Shown here piece by piece: positions 1-9,568 of a stretch of DNA of 64,000 bases. Source of the DNA: Sulfurospirillum barnesii SES-3 (GTDB lineage: Bacteria; Campylobacterota; Campylobacteria; Campylobacterales; Sulfurospirillaceae); contig NC_018002.1 in NCBI RefSeq assembly GCF_000265295.1, forward strand, positions 992,001 to 1,056,000, given 5' to 3'. The translations under genes and the position numbers were made by a program. Below the pieces are notes generated by a model, which saw nothing but the letters and a program-made list of their open reading frames with translations, was not told the DNA's origin and ran no database searches. The stretch's first letter is position 1, and every line of letters starts with the position of its first letter.

Positions 1-1020
1 TACTTTAGTATTATGCGTAAAGCAAGTGTTGCTTTGATTGCTGATGCAAGTGATCTTCAACCTTATCTAAGTGTACAATTTTTAAAAGATATTAAATCAA
101 AACCGTGTTCAACACTCATTCGACTTTATGGCACGCATCTTATGACACATATTGTGCTTGGGGGTCGTTTAGAAGTTTTGTGCCGCTCTATCATTGAAGA
201 TACGGAAAAAGAAAAAAGTGTTGAGGCAGGTATTAAAGCATCCTATAACAAAATCGTAACGGCTGATCTTAAGGTAGCCTATGATGAAAATTTGGTCAAA
301 AACAACAAAGAACTTCAAGTGAATATTGAAACTATTGGTGGTGATCCTTTTAAATGTATGAATGTTTCATTTGATTATGCAAAAGCAAATATTGATCTTA
401 AAAGTGATTTTTCCGCATGGAGGGATAGTCTTAATGAGACAAATATGACGCTTGTCGATATGGAAAAAGGCTCACTCATTCCTATTGTAGATTTAATTCC
501 TGACGATCCAGAATATAGAAGTAAAAAAGAAGAACTTACAAAAGCGGTTGATAAATATTTAAGTGATAATGAATTTAGTATGGTTGATCATCCCAAACCT
601 TTTTATCGTTATTTTTGTTATGCGATAGATGATCATTTTTACACAATGAATTGGAATGAGTTGAAATACGGTAATGGTGAATACAACTTTGAACATGTTG
701 AATGTCGAATTTATGATCTTAAAGTTGAGGGAAGTATCCCATTATATCGCTATTATAACCATAAGAAGAGAGACCATTTTTATACAACAAACTGGGGTGA
801 ATTAAAAAATGGAGACATGGGTTATACGTTTGAAGGCATTTGTGGGTATGTATTTGCATCCAATAAAACAGATAAAAATCTTGTTCCTTTATATCGTTGC
901 TTATTTGAAACAAACAATCAAACAAATCATTTTTATACACTGGATAAATCAGAATTTGCCAATAGAAATACGCATATTGATGAGGGTATAGCGTGCTATG
1001 TTTATAAACCTATAGAGTAA
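1..1020 (+). CDS. MACPF-domain protein with three C-terminal FYT-type repeats (5' end outside window)
   Basis: The reading frame is open from base 1, so the true start lies upstream; the first ATG inside the window (13) is not a convincing start. The visible N-terminal part has the membrane-attack-complex/perforin signature (RLYGTHLMTHIVLGGR), typical of pore-forming proteins. The last ~140 residues hold three copies of a repeat with a PLYRYY...DHFYTTNWGEL...GYTFEG core (about residues 195-335). It resembles the DUF5648 repeat found at the C terminus of secreted and surface proteins, where it may bind glycans. Secretion cannot be judged because the N terminus is missing. Bacterial MACPF proteins act as toxins or in competition, but the target here is unknown. 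The domain assignment is good; the role is inferred. Confidence 0.75.
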   Translation, partial: YFSIMRKASVALIADASDLQPYLSVQFLKDIKSKPCSTLIRLYGTHLMTHIVLGGRLEVLCRSIIEDTEKEKSVEAGIKASYNKIVTADLKVAYDENLVKNNKELQVNIETIGGDPFKCMNVSFDYAKANIDLKSDFSAWRDSLNETNMTLVDMEKGSLIPIVDLIPDDPEYRSKKEELTKAVDKYLSDNEFSMVDHPKPFYRYFCYAIDDHFYTMNWNELKYGNGEYNFEHVECRIYDLKVEGSIPLYRYYNHKKRDHFYTTNWGELKNGDMGYTFEGICGYVFASNKTDKNLVPLYRCLFETNNQTNHFYTLDKSEFANRNTHIDEGIACYVYKPIE

Positions 1021-1120
1021 GTTTTATAGCGTATCTTCATTTGTTACAGCGTTGTTATCAAATGAAGATACGATAAAGTATGCTTCTATTAGAATTTTTG
1101 AAACCCACAAGGTCAAATGT

Positions 1121-1999
1121 ATGTCAAAAAAGATTTGTTTAGAATCACCTAGTATCAAAGATTTGCTTCAAGAAACATTCCTAAAAGCAATCCATAATAT
1201 CGCACGGTATCTGGATGATGTGCTACAAACAAAAGAGGCTGAAAGCTTGCATCAGTTCCGTGTTAATATACGTCTTGCACGTTCTTTGTGTAAAGAATTT
1301 AGTATGTTTATGGAAAAAAATCATAAAAAAGCTCTGAGTGATAGGCTAGAAGGTTTACAGCAAGAGACCAACGATATGCGTGATCTTGATGTCTTTATCG
1401 AATGTATACAAACCTATAAAACAAAGGTAGATAAAGCATGTGAAAGTGAGTTTAAGCGTATTGAAAAAGCACTCTTACGTGAAAAAAAAGCTGCGTATGT
1501 GCAGTTTTGTAAACAATACAGTGTTCATCAAGAAAATGTTACAGCCATAGAGGCACTGCTTAAGGATGAACAGCTGTATCTTTCCCAAGCAGAAGGCAAA
1601 TGGTTTGTGCCTGCTCAAAAGATTCTCGAAAAACGTTTCAAAAAAATCGCTAAACTCTCACAAAAAATCGCTCTAGACTCGGCTAATGAACAGTTTCATA
1701 CACTAAGGCTTCATTATAAAAAGCTTCGTTATACATGCGATGCGCTACAATTAACAGCATTTGCAAAAAGTTTTAAGCCGATACAAACAGCGTTTGGACA
1801 TGTCCAAGATAAAAATATGCAAATAGCATACATTCAACAACACCATGCCAATAAGAGTGTTTTTTTAGAACAAATTATTGCATTGCTGGAAGAAGAGTTA
1901 TTGGAAGACAAGCGTCAATGCATCAAAAAATCCAATAAAAGAAGCATTGAAAAATTGCACAAAAAACTGCATGCTATCATTACATGTAAAAAGAGATAA
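1121..1999 (+). CDS. CHAD domain protein
   Basis: This is a helical CHAD protein of about 292 residues. The two histidine/arginine-rich motifs of the family are visible: LHQFRVNIRLAR near the N terminus and FHTLRLHYKKLRY in the second half. CHAD domains bind inorganic polyphosphate and are often linked to CYTH phosphatase domains, but no CYTH domain is present here. The frame is open from a TTG at 1052, but the ATG at 1121 behind AAGGT is the more likely start. The gene ends one base before the next gene starts (TAA then ATG at 2000), so the two are probably co-transcribed. A copy of TTACATGTAA (1980-1989) codes for the C-terminal ITCK. Confidence 0.8.
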   Translation: MSKKICLESPSIKDLLQETFLKAIHNIARYLDDVLQTKEAESLHQFRVNIRLARSLCKEFSMFMEKNHKKALSDRLEGLQQETNDMRDLDVFIECIQTYKTKVDKACESEFKRIEKALLREKKAAYVQFCKQYSVHQENVTAIEALLKDEQLYLSQAEGKWFVPAQKILEKRFKKIAKLSQKIALDSANEQFHTLRLHYKKLRYTCDALQLTAFAKSFKPIQTAFGHVQDKNMQIAYIQQHHANKSVFLEQIIALLEEELLEDKRQCIKKSNKRSIEKLHKKLHAIITCKKR

Positions 2000-2509
2000 A
2001 TGCCAAAATTAACCTACATTTCCCATTACCCTGAACACTTAAAAGCGCAGATTCGCCAGCTCATTGAAGAAGAGAAGTTGGGAAAATACTTGCTTGCAAA
2101 ATACCCCACCACGCATACCATCACCAGCGATAAAGCACTGTATGCGTATGTGATGGAACTTCGCACAGCCTTTTTACGCAAAAGTGAACCCATAACCAAA
2201 GTACTCTACGATGGAAAAATCAGCGATATTAACGATGCATTAGGTCTGCATCGCATCACCATCAAAAACCACGGAGGCAGGCTTCGTAGCAAAAGTGAGA
2301 TTCGAGTGGCTAGCGTGTTTAAAAGCACACCTGAGCTTTTTTTAAAAATGATTTGCGTGCACGAATTGGCGCATTTAAAAGAAAAAGAGCATAACAAAGC
2401 CTTTTACGCCTTATGCGAGAAAATGGAGCCAAGTTACCATCAGTTAGAGTTTGATGTGAGGCTTTATCTCACGCATTTGGATTTGTTTGGGAAGGTGTAC
2501 TCAACCTAA
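2000..2509 (+). CDS. YgjP-like (M48/DUF45) zinc metallopeptidase
   Basis: The 169-residue protein carries the metallopeptidase motif CVHELAHLKEKEHNKAFY (about residues 113-130): HExxH plus a downstream His, as in the YgjP/SprT-like family. The preceding GLHRITIKNHGGRLRSKSEI region also fits the family. No signal peptide is visible, so it should be cytoplasmic. The physiological substrate of this family is not established. It directly abuts the CHAD gene and overlaps the convergent EamA gene by four bases. Confidence 0.8.
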   Translation: MPKLTYISHYPEHLKAQIRQLIEEEKLGKYLLAKYPTTHTITSDKALYAYVMELRTAFLRKSEPITKVLYDGKISDINDALGLHRITIKNHGGRLRSKSEIRVASVFKSTPELFLKMICVHELAHLKEKEHNKAFYALCEKMEPSYHQLEFDVRLYLTHLDLFGKVYST

Positions 2510-3378
2510 ATAAGCAATAAAAACGTAGCAACGGCTGAAATACCAATGCCTAAAAAAACTTCCCATGAGAGGGTGGTTCCTTCCATGAAGTAGAGCAAAA
2601 GAGCGATGCTTGCAGGGCTTAGGTAGACATACGCCATGACCTTTTTGGGACCAATACCAACTGTACCTTTTTGATATAAGTATGAGGTGAAAAACGTTGC
2701 AATGATAGAAAGATAGAGCAGGTAACTAAGCGAAGGCAGGTTTAATGTGTTCCATTGCAGTGGAATCTTAAAAAGAAGTGTGGCTCCAAACATCCAAAGC
2801 ACTCCCCCGATCAGAGTCATAAAAACAAGCACAAGCATGTTATCCTCTTTTTTGTGCAAGACTTTCATGCAGATTGCGTAGAGTGACATGCATAAAATTG
2901 CGCCTAAAAAGATGAGTTCGCCCTTTTCCAGTGAGAAGCGAAGCAAAAGTGTCATATCCCCTTTAAAAACAACCATCAGTGTTCCTACAATACCACAAAC
3001 ATAAACAAACAGTTGTTTTTGGCTGATGCGTTCTTTAAAAAAGAAAATGCACAAAATGGCAGTCACTAAAGGTACAAGGGTATAGAGTGTTCCAGTACTT
3101 AGCGCACTTGTGTACTCTAACGCTTTAAAAAAAAGGATGAAATACAAAGTATAAAAAAAGCTGATGAGAAGCGCTCGAGCAAACGTGTGTCTCATGTGTG
3201 CTCTTTTTTGCACATCAAGCAGAATAAAAGGGGCGAGAAAAGTTACAGCAACAAGAAAACGAAGCAAGGTTAATGAAATGGGATGAATGACCCCTGCGAG
3301 TTTTTTCGAGACGATGAAAGAGCCTGCGATTAAAAATGTGGCAAGAAGTACCATAAGATGGGCTTTAACTTTATTCAC
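2506..3378 (-). CDS. EamA/DMT-family inner-membrane transporter
   Basis: This is a hydrophobic protein of ~290 residues with about ten predicted transmembrane helices in two five-helix repeats, the usual layout of the drug/metabolite transporter (EamA) family. The GTG at 3378 is preferred because GGAGG lies nine bases upstream; an in-frame codon at 3396 has no such site. The substrate cannot be read from the sequence; EamA proteins export amino acids, metabolites or drugs. It is divergent from a second DMT gene (3532-4467), and the two may share the 150-bp spacer as a promoter region. Confidence 0.8.
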   Translation of the reverse strand: MNKVKAHLMVLLATFLIAGSFIVSKKLAGVIHPISLTLLRFLVAVTFLAPFILLDVQKRAHMRHTFARALLISFFYTLYFILFFKALEYTSALSTGTLYTLVPLVTAILCIFFFKERISQKQLFVYVCGIVGTLMVVFKGDMTLLLRFSLEKGELIFLGAILCMSLYAICMKVLHKKEDNMLVLVFMTLIGGVLWMFGATLLFKIPLQWNTLNLPSLSYLLYLSIIATFFTSYLYQKGTVGIGPKKVMAYVYLSPASIALLLYFMEGTTLSWEVFLGIGISAVATFLLLI

Positions 3379-3531
3379 GATAAGGTTCCTCCACACACAA
3401 ATGAAAACGGTATCATAGCAAATTTAAACGCTGTTGTTTGCTTTACATGTAATGCTTCATCGCCTATTTTTAAAGCATCATTTTGCCGTGTAAATCGTTA
3501 TAATAGCGCCACATATTTCTTAAGGAATAGT

Positions 3532-4467
3532 ATGGTTGCTTTGATTGCTATGGGATTACTCTCCGCTCTTTTTTTTAGCTCCACCTTTGTGCTCAATCGC
3601 CTTATGAGTTTAGAAGGGGGGCATTGGGTTTGGTCGGCATCGCTTCGGTATGTTTTTATGATACTCTTTTTAATGCTTGTCATTCGTTTCTTTCAAGGCA
3701 AAAAACCACTTGAAGAACTTTTTCAGCTTTTTGCAAAGCATTGGCTCTTTTGGATGGTGGCTGGGAGCATTGGATTTGGTTGTTTTTATGCTCTTTTGTG
3801 TTTTAGTGCCGACTATGCTCCTGCGTGGGTGATTGCGGCTACGTGGCAGTTGACCATTATCGCTTCATTGTTTGTGCTAATGCTGTTTGGCAGAGTGTTT
3901 CCTAAGCGTATTTGGGTTTTTTCAACCATCATTGTTATCGGTGTGGGATTGATTAATACTTCGCATATTACAGAGTTTCATTTTTTAGTGTTTGCTAAAG
4001 GAGCGTTTCCTGTGCTTATTGCAGCATTTTGTTATCCTTTTGGAAATCAGCTTGTATGGGAGTCAAAACACGGGCACAAACACTTTCCCAAAATTGACTC
4101 ACCCTTGTTGGACAATGCGTTTAACAAAGTTTTTTTACTCTCTTTGGGCTCACTCCCGTTTTGGTTGCTGCTTGTTGCCTTCACGCATCCTCCCGCACCA
4201 ACACTCGGACAAGTCGTAAACACCGCTTTTGTGGCATTACTTTCAGGACTTGTGGCAACCACACTTTTTTTACTGGCACGGCATTGTGCGCATACCTCTA
4301 GTGAGTTAGCCGCTGTAGATGCAACGCAATCAAGTGAAGTTGTTTTTGCTCTTTTAGCAGAGATGTTGTTTTTAGGAGCGCTTTTCCCTAATATGCAAGC
4401 ATGGATAGGGATGGCATTGGTTTTTATGGGACTAGGGTTATTTATTTATTTTCAAGAGAGGCGATAA
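3532..4467 (+). CDS. EmrE-type multidrug efflux (DMT superfamily) transporter
   Basis: This ~311-residue membrane protein has about ten hydrophobic segments. It begins MVALIAMGLLSALFFSST, followed by LNRLMSLEGGHWVWSASLRY, which matches the multidrug resistance efflux transporter branch of the DMT superfamily. The start at 3532 is set by AAGGA eight bases upstream; the frame is open further upstream (to 3358) but that stretch is not hydrophobic and holds a TTACATGTAA copy. The drug specificity is unknown. It is followed after one base by a small exported protein gene. Confidence 0.75.
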   Translation: MVALIAMGLLSALFFSSTFVLNRLMSLEGGHWVWSASLRYVFMILFLMLVIRFFQGKKPLEELFQLFAKHWLFWMVAGSIGFGCFYALLCFSADYAPAWVIAATWQLTIIASLFVLMLFGRVFPKRIWVFSTIIVIGVGLINTSHITEFHFLVFAKGAFPVLIAAFCYPFGNQLVWESKHGHKHFPKIDSPLLDNAFNKVFLLSLGSLPFWLLLVAFTHPPAPTLGQVVNTAFVALLSGLVATTLFLLARHCAHTSSELAAVDATQSSEVVFALLAEMLFLGALFPNMQAWIGMALVFMGLGLFIYFQERR

Positions 4468-4468
4468 G

Positions 4469-4963
4469 ATGCGTATTTTAAAATGGTTTTGTGTGGTGTT
4501 CTTGGTGTTACATGTCAATGCAAAAAGTAGCTTTGAACTCACCCCTGAAATGTATGCTTCCTTTATGGCTCAGAGTTTAAAAGGCTCTTTGCCTCAAAGT
4601 TTTACCTATGAAAACATTGAGTTAATCGTCCATAAAGTCACCTATGAAAGCAACAAAGTCCATTTTGAAGCCTCTACCCCTCACTACGCACAGCTTTTAG
4701 CAGCGCTTAAAAAACAGCGCACGTTGCCTGAAAAAATTCAAATGCAATGTACAGATTTTTCAAAACTCTCTATGGTCGATAAAGGGGTGGAGTATGTCTT
4801 ACATGTAAACGCAAACGCACAAAAACCCATAGAAGTACTCTACGATAAAGAGGTTTGTGCCAAAGCATTTGATGTGCAAAAGAGGATTTTTATTGGTGGG
4901 GTGAACCGCTATGGTGAGCGTATGAATGAAAAGCGCAAAAACGAGGCATTAACAAAACGCTAA
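4469..4963 (+). CDS. hypothetical exported protein
   Basis: I do not recognise this 164-residue protein. It begins with a good signal peptide (MRILKWFCVVFLVLHVNAKS, cleavage likely after VNA), so the mature protein should be periplasmic. Two cysteines (in MQCTDF and KEVCAK) could form a disulfide. The start is one base after the stop of the efflux gene, suggesting co-transcription. A TTACATGTAA copy (4799-4808) encodes LHVN within the mature protein. Confidence 0.6.
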   Translation: MRILKWFCVVFLVLHVNAKSSFELTPEMYASFMAQSLKGSLPQSFTYENIELIVHKVTYESNKVHFEASTPHYAQLLAALKKQRTLPEKIQMQCTDFSKLSMVDKGVEYVLHVNANAQKPIEVLYDKEVCAKAFDVQKRIFIGGVNRYGERMNEKRKNEALTKR

Positions 4964-4964
4964 G

Positions 4965-6110
4965 TTAACGCACACAGTTTCGTCCTGCTTTTTTTGCCTC
5001 ATAGAGTTTTTGATCGGCTTTCATATAGAGACTATCAAGGGTGTTGGTTACCTCACTCAGCATCGCAAGACCAATGCTTACGGTGAGCCTTAACTCTTTA
5101 GAATCACTATAATTCACAACAATTTGGCTAATCTCTTCTCGCACTTTTTCCATTTTGACACGGGCTTGTTCTTCGTTTACATGTAAAAGCAAAAAGGCGA
5201 ACTCTTCACCACCAATACGTGCTACGATGTCATTTTCACGCAGACTTTTTTGAAGGTAATTGGCTAAGGTTTTTACCACAATATCCCCCACAGGATGCCC
5301 TAATGTGTCATTGATACGTTTAAAATAATCCACATCAAGGACTGCAAAACACAGTGTGTAGTGGTAGCGAATGGCTCTGGTAATTTCTTTTTGCGCCAAT
5401 TTTAAAAAGTGACGACGGTTAAATAGGGAAGTCATTGGGTCGGTTTGGGCAAGGCGTTGCAACTCTTTTTCAAGGATGGTACGTCTTTGAATCTCTTTTT
5501 TAAGATTGGCTTGTTCCAACAAAAGGGCCGCTTGTGTTCTGAGTGTCTCTGCTTGATAGCGGGCACGGTAGTATTCAATCCAACTCACAATAGACGTAAC
5601 AACAATATACGTAATAAAAAAACGCACACTAAACGCAAGGGTATACGTATCGTTGATGTGTTCCATAGTGAGAAACAAAAGCGCACTCATCGCTAAAAGG
5701 CTTATACTTAAAATAAACCCCATACGGTTTCCCAACAAAAAAATAATCCCAACAGGATAAGTAAAAAGCCACAAAATAAGTGAATAATCTTCATCGGATT
5801 GATAGACAAGGTAGAGAAACAAGGTGCTAAAAAAAATAACCGCCGTGTAATAAATCTGGTAGACTTTAGGGGTGTTTGGAATAATAAAAAGTGAACCAAT
5901 CAAATAGATACAAAAAAGAATTAAACTAATGGATAAAATAAAATGTTGGATATAAAGGTTATAAAACGCCGTAGCAAGAGAGAGTGGAATCATGATAAAT
6001 GTAATCCATACATAATGATTAAGTCGTGCAAGCGCTTCTTTATCTCTACACGGCGAGTGCGCAACAATATAATCAACAAGGGTTTGCATTTTAACAATCA
6101 TCGCTATCAT
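4965..6110 (-). CDS. membrane-bound diguanylate cyclase (GGDEF)
   Basis: The 381-residue protein has an N-terminal membrane region of about six helices (residues ~30-185), a short coiled coil (~185-215) and a C-terminal GGDEF domain. The active-site loop reads ARIGGEEFAFLL. The inhibitory I-site RxxD is present as REND, five residues before GGEEF. The DxLT-like start (QTDPMTSLFNRRHF) and the YEAKKAGRN end are also typical. It should make cyclic di-GMP from GTP and be product-inhibited. The membrane domain is probably a sensor, but the ligand is unknown. It converges with the small exported-protein gene with one base between the stops. Confidence 0.9.
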   Translation of the reverse strand: MIAMIVKMQTLVDYIVAHSPCRDKEALARLNHYVWITFIMIPLSLATAFYNLYIQHFILSISLILFCIYLIGSLFIIPNTPKVYQIYYTAVIFFSTLFLYLVYQSDEDYSLILWLFTYPVGIIFLLGNRMGFILSISLLAMSALLFLTMEHINDTYTLAFSVRFFITYIVVTSIVSWIEYYRARYQAETLRTQAALLLEQANLKKEIQRRTILEKELQRLAQTDPMTSLFNRRHFLKLAQKEITRAIRYHYTLCFAVLDVDYFKRINDTLGHPVGDIVVKTLANYLQKSLRENDIVARIGGEEFAFLLLHVNEEQARVKMEKVREEISQIVVNYSDSKELRLTVSIGLAMLSEVTNTLDSLYMKADQKLYEAKKAGRNCVR

Positions 6111-6165
6111 GATACTCTTTTATGTGAAATCGTTTGAAGGCTTTAATCATTTTACATGTAAAAAG

Positions 6166-6196
6166 AAAAAGGCGAACTATTAAATCGCCTTTTTTT
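6166..6196 (-). terminator. Rho-independent terminator after the aminotransferase gene
   Basis: AAAAAGGCGA pairs with TCGCCTTTTT around a short loop, flanked by A and T tracts, so it could work on both strands. It lies just downstream of the aminotransferase stop codon at 6202 (minus strand). Confidence 0.8.
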
Positions 6197-6201
6197 AAAA
6201 A

Positions 6202-7062
6202 TTATTTACTCTCAGACGCCTCTTTAAGTGCGGCTTCAATATACATCTCACGGAGTTTTTGTACCATAGGCCCTGGTTTTCCGCTACCAATTGGTTTGCC
6301 ATCTATCTCAATAATCGGCAAAACAAAGGTGGTTGCACTTGCCATAAACGCTTCATCAGCCTTCAAAGCTTCCTCAATGCTAAACAGACGCTCTTCTACC
6401 TTAATGTTATGCGCTTTGGTGTATTCAAGTAAAAGTTTTCTGCGAATGCTTGGCAAAATGGCATTGGAGAGTGGACGGGTGATAATCACACCATCTTTAA
6501 TAATAAACGCCGCAGATGACGTTCCCTCCGTCACCATACCATCTTCAACCATCCAACCCTCATACACACCTTTTTGGTGGACTTCTTCTTTGGCTAAAAC
6601 TTGACCTAAAAGAGAGATAGACTTGATGTCACGGCGTTTCCATCGGATGTCTTCGCAACTAGCGACTTTAACACCTGTGGTTGCAAGTGGGTTGTCAATG
6701 ATGTTCTTTTTGAAAGTATATGCCATAAACGTAGCAGGTGTATTTTCAGGAAAATAAAACTCACGAGGAGCAACACCACGGGTGACTTGCATGTAGATAC
6801 CACCTTCAACGACGTCGTTTTTTGCGATGAGCGTATCTAAAATGGCATCAAGCTCAGCTCTGCAAAAAGGCGATGTGAGGCTGATTTTTTTCAAACTTGC
6901 TTCAAAACGCTCATAAAAAGGCGCCTTATCTATCACTTTACCCTTAAGAACAGGTACCACTTCATAAATACCATCACCAAAAATAAATCCTCTATCAAAA
7001 ATAGAGATTTTGGCATCTTCTGCCTTACAAAAATCACCGTTTAAAAAAACAATATTCTCCAT
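6202..7062 (-). CDS. dat: class IV aminotransferase (D-amino-acid aminotransferase-like)
   Basis: This is a PLP enzyme of 286 residues in the fold-type IV family. The N terminus (FLNGDFCKAEDAKISIFDRG, FIFGDGIYEV) and the lysine segment RRDIKSISLLGQVLAK fit D-alanine/branched-chain aminotransferases; the Lys in DIKS is the likely Schiff-base residue. The phosphate-binding EGTSSAAF motif is present. Activity as D-amino-acid transaminase is more likely than as branched-chain transaminase, but the two are hard to separate by reading. The ATG at 7062 is chosen because AGGGA lies upstream; an upstream in-frame extension to 7116 lacks a ribosome site. Confidence 0.8.
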   Translation of the reverse strand: MENIVFLNGDFCKAEDAKISIFDRGFIFGDGIYEVVPVLKGKVIDKAPFYERFEASLKKISLTSPFCRAELDAILDTLIAKNDVVEGGIYMQVTRGVAPREFYFPENTPATFMAYTFKKNIIDNPLATTGVKVASCEDIRWKRRDIKSISLLGQVLAKEEVHQKGVYEGWMVEDGMVTEGTSSAAFIIKDGVIITRPLSNAILPSIRRKLLLEYTKAHNIKVEERLFSIEEALKADEAFMASATTFVLPIIEIDGKPIGSGKPGPMVQKLREMYIEAALKEASESK

Positions 7063-7320
7063 TGCGGACTCCCTAAAAAAATAATACGTAATTGTATCAA
7101 AAGGTTTCTTAGCCATCTGTGCAATAAGTAGGCAATGGTTCTTTCTTTACATGTAAAGCGTTGAAAAAAAAGTTTAGGGCATTTTCTATTTTGGTTTTAA
7201 AGATTAAAGAGATATTATTTTTAATGGGTGTTGGAGTTTGTGGCAAATTGGCTTAGAGTAGAGAAGTTAAAGTCAAGCCCTCGTTTTATGCTTTTCTAAA
7301 ATAATAGGATTGAGGTGAAT

Positions 7321-9564
7321 ATGGAATTCTGGTTATTAGTAGTAGGCGCAGTAGTTTTTTACTACGTCATTAAGGCAATGGCAAAACCTTCAAAACAGCA
7401 GGTTCAGAAGAGTAATAGCTCAAGTTCCGAAAATAAAATTCGTGTAACTATGACAACGAGTAGCCATGATGATGACGAAGAACTGGCTACTTTCAATATT
7501 TCTTATGGTTACAATGAAGTAAAAAGCAAAAACAAAACACCGGGCAAATGGATAAAATCCGGCGAATCAATAGTCATAAAGGGACAAACAATTACTAGCG
7601 GTAATTTTTATTTTGGTGGAACGCTTAGTTCATTGGACGGGTATGGAACCGAAGCCTCGCTAGTTGATGATTCACTAAACATTGAAAACAAACCGTCAAG
7701 TTTTGAAGATGAAAGTTTAGGGTATTGGCCCAAGTTTATCTCACTCACACCTAACGGGCGTGGCGCTTACCTTAGCTGGCTATCTGGTAATAGAAACGAC
7801 CCAGAGACACCTTTCGGTTATGTATTTATTTATTTCTATGGACTCGAAAGACGTATTACAATTGATTCAATTAAGCAGGCGGTGGATGACACAGAATTTA
7901 AATCTTTATTTGACGAAATACTAAGATTAAAAAGTATTTACGGAGGTAGTCGTTCTTTTTCAAATTATTCCACAAGGCTATTGGAAATCATGTGTATACT
8001 GCGCCCGCACGTAGTATCACATCCAGAACTCGAAAAAGCTCCTCAAAGGGATTCTTTGTTATTTAAGCATCGTCTGGCTACTACGGTTAATGCGGGAAAA
8101 CCAGTTCCCGCTGAATTAGCATTAGCATGGATTCGATTTTATCCAGATTATAATCTAAAGAAACCGGCACAGCGCTGCGATTATGAGTTCAGTCAGATGT
8201 TTACACGCCTCTATAACAAAAAATATGGAGATGGTATAGTTGTCAAACCGAATAAAACACGATTGATTATAGAGTATTATCCAGCCAGTTCTTCCTTACG
8301 TAGTTTATCATTGCCTCAACAGGATCTTCCTGATCCTAGTAATTTGAAAGCTCCAGTAAATAAGCTCATTACCATCGCAGATGAATGTACAGCTGCATTA
8401 GATGCTTATAGCAGGTATCTAGCCAAACCTGATACTTCGCAGACAGATATTGAAGCCATATTGTTATTGCCAGACGAACTCAGTGATTTAGGTGCAACGC
8501 TTGGATTAGGGAAATTTATAAAATGGGCAGATGAGGCTATTTCAATAAAAAAGGGGCTGGTTGATTTTGAGGAATTTTGGACATACACAAAATTACCCCT
8601 GCCTGCTAATATCAATAAAAAAGAAAGTGAATTGATTCAGAATCTTTTGCAAAAGGTTGGTTATGGAGTAGCCCCTGATATACGTTATCATCATGCAAAA
8701 GTGAGCGCGGACGGGAAGCTTGTTTTATTTCATGGGGGTCACGGTAAATACTTTGAACCATCCAAAGCATTTAGTGAAATGGGTATGGTGCTACGTCTAG
8801 GGGCTATGGTTGCCACAATTGACTCACATGTTAATCAGGCAGAATTAAATTTATTGACTCAGCTCATTGATCACGATACCAATCTTTCACCTACTGAAAA
8901 ACAGTCCCTACATGCATACCTAGTGTGGCGACTTAATACGTCTTCGAATATCACAGGCTTAAAAGCTAGATTGGACACATTAGGTAAAACAGAAAAAGCA
9001 GCAGTAAGCCGTATACTTGTCGGTGTGGCGATGGCTGATGGAAAAATTGACCAAGAGGAAATCAAACAGCTTGAAAAACTCTATACATTGCTAGGTCTTG
9101 ATAAAGCCCTTGTTACTGGAGATATTCATGAAATATCATCAAATAAAGCTGGCTCTCGACCTTCAAGTCCTCGCTCAGAATCTATCACGCCTGCTTCCAC
9201 TGTATTCAAATTAGATGAAAGTATTTTAGCAATACACGAATCGGAAACCAAAGATGTACAAAGCATGTTGGGCGCGATATTCGTGGAGGACGAACCCGTA
9301 GACGAATCCAAAGTAACAACAAATATTGATGAAGAATTCGGAATTGATAAGCAACATTCTGCACTATTTGAAAGCCTTATACGAAAAAATAGATGGGCAC
9401 GTGAGGAAGTGGAAGCACTGTGTCGTGATTCTGGTCTGATGGTTAGCGGGGCATTGGAAACTATTAATGACTGGTCATTTGATAAAGTAGACGCAGCCGT
9501 ACTTGAAGAGGATGGTGACACTATTTATGTTGATCAGGAAATTGTAAAAGAAATAGAAGGGTAA
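7321..9564 (+). CDS. sngA: TerB-domain protein of a Shango-type defence operon (SngA-like)
   Basis: This 747-residue protein starts with one membrane helix (MEFWLLVVGAVVFYYVIKAM), followed by a TerB_N-like region (~60-230). A TerB-like helical domain lies near residues 495-605 (LGAMVATIDSHVNQAELN and VAMADGKIDQEEI acidic loops), and a TerB_C-like segment sits at the end. The start at 7321 has AGGTGA upstream; a GTG at 7315 is the alternative. It is followed after four bases by an ATPase gene and then a helicase. TerB + ATPase + helicase is the described layout of the Shango anti-phage system. The assignment rests on domain order. The gene lacks the palindrome common elsewhere in this genome, which fits acquisition by transfer. 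Confidence 0.7.
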   Translation: MEFWLLVVGAVVFYYVIKAMAKPSKQQVQKSNSSSSENKIRVTMTTSSHDDDEELATFNISYGYNEVKSKNKTPGKWIKSGESIVIKGQTITSGNFYFGGTLSSLDGYGTEASLVDDSLNIENKPSSFEDESLGYWPKFISLTPNGRGAYLSWLSGNRNDPETPFGYVFIYFYGLERRITIDSIKQAVDDTEFKSLFDEILRLKSIYGGSRSFSNYSTRLLEIMCILRPHVVSHPELEKAPQRDSLLFKHRLATTVNAGKPVPAELALAWIRFYPDYNLKKPAQRCDYEFSQMFTRLYNKKYGDGIVVKPNKTRLIIEYYPASSSLRSLSLPQQDLPDPSNLKAPVNKLITIADECTAALDAYSRYLAKPDTSQTDIEAILLLPDELSDLGATLGLGKFIKWADEAISIKKGLVDFEEFWTYTKLPLPANINKKESELIQNLLQKVGYGVAPDIRYHHAKVSADGKLVLFHGGHGKYFEPSKAFSEMGMVLRLGAMVATIDSHVNQAELNLLTQLIDHDTNLSPTEKQSLHAYLVWRLNTSSNITGLKARLDTLGKTEKAAVSRILVGVAMADGKIDQEEIKQLEKLYTLLGLDKALVTGDIHEISSNKAGSRPSSPRSESITPASTVFKLDESILAIHESETKDVQSMLGAIFVEDEPVDESKVTTNIDEEFGIDKQHSALFESLIRKNRWAREEVEALCRDSGLMVSGALETINDWSFDKVDAAVLEEDGDTIYVDQEIVKEIEG

Positions 9565-9568
9565 ACTC

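Noticed and set aside
3358-3531. N-terminal extension of the EmrE-type transporter
   Set aside because: It is not hydrophobic, has a palindrome copy and overlaps the divergent gene; a clear ribosome site supports the start at 3532.
9126-9521. 131-codon minus-strand frame inside the TerB gene
   Set aside because: It is a serine-rich antisense shadow of a well-supported gene, with no ribosome site or recognisable motif.
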